Below are positions 60,743 through 64,000 of a stretch of DNA of 64,000 bases, piece by piece. This stretch comes from Nostoc sp. HK-01. Lineage in GTDB: Bacteria > Cyanobacteriota > Cyanobacteriia > Cyanobacteriales > Nostocaceae. How positions within the stretch are numbered: the stretch's first letter is position 1; each line of letters starts with the position of its first letter. The stretch lies in contig AP018318.1 in NCBI GenBank assembly GCA_003990705.1, positions 2,793,501-2,857,500 of the forward strand, written 5' to 3'. The notes beneath the pieces are model-generated. The model was not told where the DNA came from. It ran no database searches and saw nothing but the letters and a program-made list of their open reading frames with translations. The translations under genes and the position numbers were made by a program.

Positions 60743-63490
60743 TTATCCACTCCGCAAAGAGGCTAATAACTGACGAGCAAAGATAGAAATTGCTTCGTAT
60801 TTATCACTATGTTGTTGCATTGCTTTTCTCCGAGCAGTTTGCTCATTGGGGTTGTTAGCAACTACTGCTAATTGTTCGTAACCTGGATAGTAACGGCAAA
60901 ATGTATAAATGCCGTTATCATCTAATAACCATTGGCTGTAAACTCCTTCTTTGCGCGGGAAAAAGCTTTCAGAAGCATTACGGGCAATAATATCGCGGGG
61001 ATATTTCAAAATACTGACGAAGCTATCAACTGCAACTGGTTGAATTCGACCGATGAGTCTGGTTGACAAGTTTTGTAGAATTTTGGATGAGGCTTTGGAT
61101 TTAGCGATAGTATCGGGGTCTTGGGCTGATAAGATAACTCGAATCCCGGCTTTGGCACCGTTGGCACAAATTCTGCCTACTAAGTCGGCAATTTGGTCAA
61201 ATTCAAACAGAATTGGCGCTTCATCAATAAAGAAGATAGATGCTGGGCTACTTAAGGCGCGGCGCAAGGCGGCGGAATAGGCGCTTAAGGAGAGGACGGC
61301 TGCATCTTCGTTGTCAGCAAGGTTGCGGAGGGCGAAAACCAGCAGTTGAGCATCGGTGGGAAAGCTGGACGGTGAGGAAATCGCTTGTCCTACACGGCTA
61401 GATAGCCAAAACCGCAAGCGTAGTTGAATTTGACTAAGTGCATCTTCAACTCGACCACTCACAGAATCAAGACGCAGATGTTCTGGTGAACAGAAATAGA
61501 GAAAATCTTTTAAAGTTGGGGTTTTTTGCCATTCTGGGCTGCCAAATCCGCCGTTGATGGCGAGGCGATATCGTTCTTGAATACCTTCATCAGCAAAGAA
61601 GGCTCCCAATGCTAGGTTGAGGAGGGAACGCACTGTTTGAGAGAGGAGTTGATTTTCGGTAGATGAGCCTAAGACCATTGTCATTAAGGCTGATTCGAGA
61701 AAGGCGACATAATCCAGGAGGCGATCGCGTTGTTCTTCGGGAGAGAGCGATCGCAAATCTGGTTGTTCAAATAAGTTATTCGATTGTTTGGAAATATCAA
61801 AGTATGCCCCATTCCCTTCCATAAACTCGGTATAGTCGGTGAAGGTGGATGACCCGTCTGGTTTAGGGAAATCTAAGGCTACAACCGGAATATTATGAGC
61901 TAAAGCTTGGGTTAAAATTCCCGATACCAACACTGATTTCCCGGCGCGTGTAGTAGCAAACAGCGCTAAGTTTTTGTGTTGGTTAAACATATCTAAATGT
62001 ATGGGTGTGCCGCCTTCTTCTGCTACTAATTCAAAGCCATATTTATCTCCGGCTTTGGTCATCACTAAAGGCATTAATCCTGGCACTTCACTAGTTAAAT
62101 ATAACTGTCTGCGGTTAAAGGGTTTGACTAACAATCCTTCCCAAACTATCGGTAAAGATTGCAGCCAAACTTTCCAAGCATATTCTGTTTCTCGAATTAC
62201 CTGGGCTGGACGTTGAAAACAGTTTTCAATATATCTAATGGCTTCATCTAATTTTGCTTGGGTGGGACGATGCACAAAAATGGCAATTCCCGCGTGAATT
62301 GGTACGGCTCCTTCATACAATTGTTCTTGGGCGGCGACCGATTTTTTTAATTTTAGTTGGGCGTTGACATCAATTGTTTTACTTTTTTCTTGTGCCAAAA
62401 GTGCTGAGACATTTGATTGTTTCAATACCCTTTGTAATGTTGTTTTGACAATTGCAGGATTAGCGGCTGTTAACTGGCAAAAAATTTCTGTATCCACTAC
62501 AGTTTCTCTCGCCAGGAGTTCCCATAAGTACCGCAGTTGCGAAAATTTATTCGGCCAACCACCTGGTTTTTCCAGAAAAGCCATCGCGCCGATATAATGA
62601 TTGTTGATGTTCACCCAGCGGCGATCGGCACAAGGGACACTAGATTCCATCAGCAAGGTTGTACTGTGGATGTTCTCAACCAGCAATTTACTACTAGCTA
62701 AATCAGAATTAACTTGTTCGTGTAATCCAGTCTCATCTAATGTGAGTAATTGGGGAATTTCTATGGGTGGTGTATCGTTAAATCTCAACCAGACTTCTTC
62801 CCAAAGTTCCTCTGCATTTAAGGGTTTAATATCTAACCCCATCTTGTTAGATAATATTTGTTCCCAACGGCAAAAACCTTGTTTATAAGCGTCGGTAATA
62901 ACAGTTTCAATCCGTTGATTTTCTATTTCTTCAAGTTCACCTTTAAATTTTAACCACCACGATTCTGCTCTAGCCAATAGTTTTTCAATCCAATCATCGG
63001 CATTGGTAGAATTTGGTTCTACAGTATAAGTTACATATATCCGCAGAAATTTTGGCTTACGAATTCCAGAAGTAGTCAGTTCTCTAATTCTGGCTCGTTC
63101 TGCCATAACTAAATATTTAATATCATTCGATGGAGAACGTTTGATTAAATCTGCTAGTTCTTGTTGTCGGTGTTTATCTGAACTAAAAGACCCTATATGT
63201 AAGGTCATTCTTTCACCTTCAGGTATATCTTTTAGTCCAGATTCAATATTATTAAAAATAGTATTTATTTGTTCAGATCTTAAAGTGGTATGGATGCCTT
63301 TACATTCAAAGCCAAAGACAAAGCAAAATCTATCTCGCTGAGTTCCTTTCGCCAAAATATAAGCGCCAAGATCACGTCCATCTACTCCAATGCGTAGCAT
63401 TGTTGCTAGGTGTAAAGCATCTTCAAATGGCGTTAATCTACTTTCGTTTCCTGGGGTACCGATGCTTTTTTTTCCGATTTTTTGCTTCAT
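60743..63490 (-). CDS. VirB4/TraC-family secretion ATPase
   Basis: A 915-residue ATPase that powers pilus assembly in type IV systems. The N-terminal half (VirB4/TraC helical and strand domain) is followed by the motor: Walker A TTRAGKSVLVSG with Lys518, Walker B SIFFIDEAPILF, and the late motif GAKAGIRVILSAQDPDTIAK. ATG 63490 is preferred (GGAAA upstream), overlapping the preceding gene by 53 bases. The central ATPase is the most certain member of the cluster. Confidence 0.83.
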   Translation of the reverse strand: MKQKIGKKSIGTPGNESRLTPFEDALHLATMLRIGVDGRDLGAYILAKGTQRDRFCFVFGFECKGIHTTLRSEQINTIFNNIESGLKDIPEGERMTLHIGSFSSDKHRQQELADLIKRSPSNDIKYLVMAERARIRELTTSGIRKPKFLRIYVTYTVEPNSTNADDWIEKLLARAESWWLKFKGELEEIENQRIETVITDAYKQGFCRWEQILSNKMGLDIKPLNAEELWEEVWLRFNDTPPIEIPQLLTLDETGLHEQVNSDLASSKLLVENIHSTTLLMESSVPCADRRWVNINNHYIGAMAFLEKPGGWPNKFSQLRYLWELLARETVVDTEIFCQLTAANPAIVKTTLQRVLKQSNVSALLAQEKSKTIDVNAQLKLKKSVAAQEQLYEGAVPIHAGIAIFVHRPTQAKLDEAIRYIENCFQRPAQVIRETEYAWKVWLQSLPIVWEGLLVKPFNRRQLYLTSEVPGLMPLVMTKAGDKYGFELVAEEGGTPIHLDMFNQHKNLALFATTRAGKSVLVSGILTQALAHNIPVVALDFPKPDGSSTFTDYTEFMEGNGAYFDISKQSNNLFEQPDLRSLSPEEQRDRLLDYVAFLESALMTMVLGSSTENQLLSQTVRSLLNLALGAFFADEGIQERYRLAINGGFGSPEWQKTPTLKDFLYFCSPEHLRLDSVSGRVEDALSQIQLRLRFWLSSRVGQAISSPSSFPTDAQLLVFALRNLADNEDAAVLSLSAYSAALRRALSSPASIFFIDEAPILFEFDQIADLVGRICANGAKAGIRVILSAQDPDTIAKSKASSKILQNLSTRLIGRIQPVAVDSFVSILKYPRDIIARNASESFFPRKEGVYSQWLLDDNGIYTFCRYYPGYEQLAVVANNPNEQTARRKAMQQHSDKYEAISIFARQLLASLRSG

Positions 63491-63815
63491 GATTAATTTC
63501 CAGCAAGCTTTGATAACGAGCAAAGCCTCTAGTCCAAGTGGGAACTCCGATAAATTTACTTAAAAAACGCCAACTCCTACCACCAGATAATATCCACCAA
63601 GTTGCTATTCCCCAACCTGCTATTAAAAATGTCCACAACCATTTTTGAAATTCATCAGCGAATAAGCCACCAAAAACACCATTGACAATAAAATATGCAG
63701 TTAGGGCAATTACTAACCAAGGAAAAATTTGATCGGCAGGAATTGGCCCTAATGACGGTTGTGCGCCTAAAATTTGATTGACTGGACGAAAATCTTGCTC
63801 CCGTTCTTCAGACAT
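63438..63815 (-). CDS. Small membrane protein (VirB3-like position)
   Basis: A 125-residue protein with two membrane helices (PWLVIALTAYFIVNGVFGGL and WLWTFLIAGWGIATWWILSG) and a strongly basic tail (AKNRKKKHRYPRKRK). ATG 63815 is preferred; TTG 63830 would overlap the upstream gene. Located between the VirB2-like and VirB4 genes, it has the place of VirB3/TraL. The family itself is not recognised with certainty. Confidence 0.52.
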   Translation of the reverse strand: MSEEREQDFRPVNQILGAQPSLGPIPADQIFPWLVIALTAYFIVNGVFGGLFADEFQKWLWTFLIAGWGIATWWILSGGRSWRFLSKFIGVPTWTRGFARYQSLLEINHEAKNRKKKHRYPRKRK

Positions 63816-63819
63816 AGAA

Positions 63820-64000
63820 TTAGCTACCAATTATGAAGCCTGTCATAACATCGGCAATTGTGACAGCTAAGACAACTAATAAAGGGGTTCTGGCAATACT
63901 TTGCCAATCTTCGTCTTTCCGCACTGCGTTAATTACCCCAATCAACGAAACTGCAATATAAAGCAAGTAAATGCCTCGCAAGACGTTAAATATTAAACTA
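63820..64000 (-). CDS. Partial membrane protein (VirB2-like position), cut by window edge
   Basis: The last 59 residues of a gene that begins beyond the window. It reads SLIFNVLRGIYLLYIAVSLI, a basic/acidic loop (NAVRKDEDWQSIARTP) and a final helix LLVVLAVTIADVMTGFIIGS before TAA. Two helices with a short loop fit a VirB2-type pilin precursor. Its stop is 4 bases before the next gene. Confidence 0.5.
   Translation of the reverse strand, partial: SLIFNVLRGIYLLYIAVSLIGVINAVRKDEDWQSIARTPLLVVLAVTIADVMTGFIIGS

Overview
The window looks like chromosomal DNA of a filamentous, Nostoc/Anabaena-like cyanobacterium. Signs are the many HIP1 octamers (GCGATCGC), short tandem heptamer repeats between genes, a sigC-furA-peptidoglycan-binding gene order like that I recall from Anabaena, a fused modBC gene, and a fibrillin-like protein. 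Genes face both ways, in many short operons. No rRNA, CRISPR array, transposase or integrase was seen. One tRNA (Pro, CGG) is present.

Region by region. 0.1-7 kb: NDH-2 dehydrogenase, HAD hydrolase, NUDIX-folK pair, class A penicillin-binding protein, PAP/fibrillin-like protein. 7-9 kb: four small secreted Q/N/R-rich proteins, two or three sharing a curli-like motif. 9-16.5 kb: Crp/Fnr regulator, SDR oxidoreductase, NTF2-like exported protein, murG, HPP-family membrane protein, GH116 glycosidase. 16.5-17 kb: a gene-free stretch with two intrinsic terminators that belong to no visible gene. 17-19.8 kb: molybdate uptake (modA, modBC).

19.8-26.7 kb is the main discovery: a complete lasso-peptide biosynthetic cluster on the minus strand. 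In transcription order it holds the PqqD-like leader-binding protein (B1), the transglutaminase-like leader peptidase (B2), the asparagine-synthetase-like cyclase (C), three tandem precursor peptides (two evident as longer reading frames, one found by reading the minus strand at 23706-23885), an HPr-kinase-like tailoring kinase and an ABC exporter. All precursors have the leader pattern YxxPxLxxxGxxxxxT and a core that would start AFG with Asp at core position 9. The cores (38-45 residues) are much longer than usual. The precursors sit in a tandem duplication whose junction repeat includes the 3' end of the cyclase gene.

27-41 kb: tRNA-Pro, lipA, gpsA, sigC, furA, a peptidoglycan-binding protein, a CobN-type chelatase subunit with in-frame repeat insertions, a GAF histidine kinase, nanE-like epimerase, D-2-hydroxyacid dehydrogenase. 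41-53 kb: a sulfonate-sulfur region with ssuB, ssuC and ssuD, an SLH/OprB porin, an AprA-like flavoprotein with a 2[4Fe-4S] ferredoxin, two sulfonate-type binding lipoproteins, a methyltransferase and a TauD-type dioxygenase. An ACGGTAA motif recurs in front of the two divergent halves.

53.5-64 kb: a TonB-like protein with an unusual layout, then a minus-strand type IV secretion-like cluster in virB order (B2-like, B3-like, B4, B5-like, B6-like, two B8-like, B10, and a small exported protein), running off the right edge. All functional names rest on motif recognition by eye. No database search was possible.
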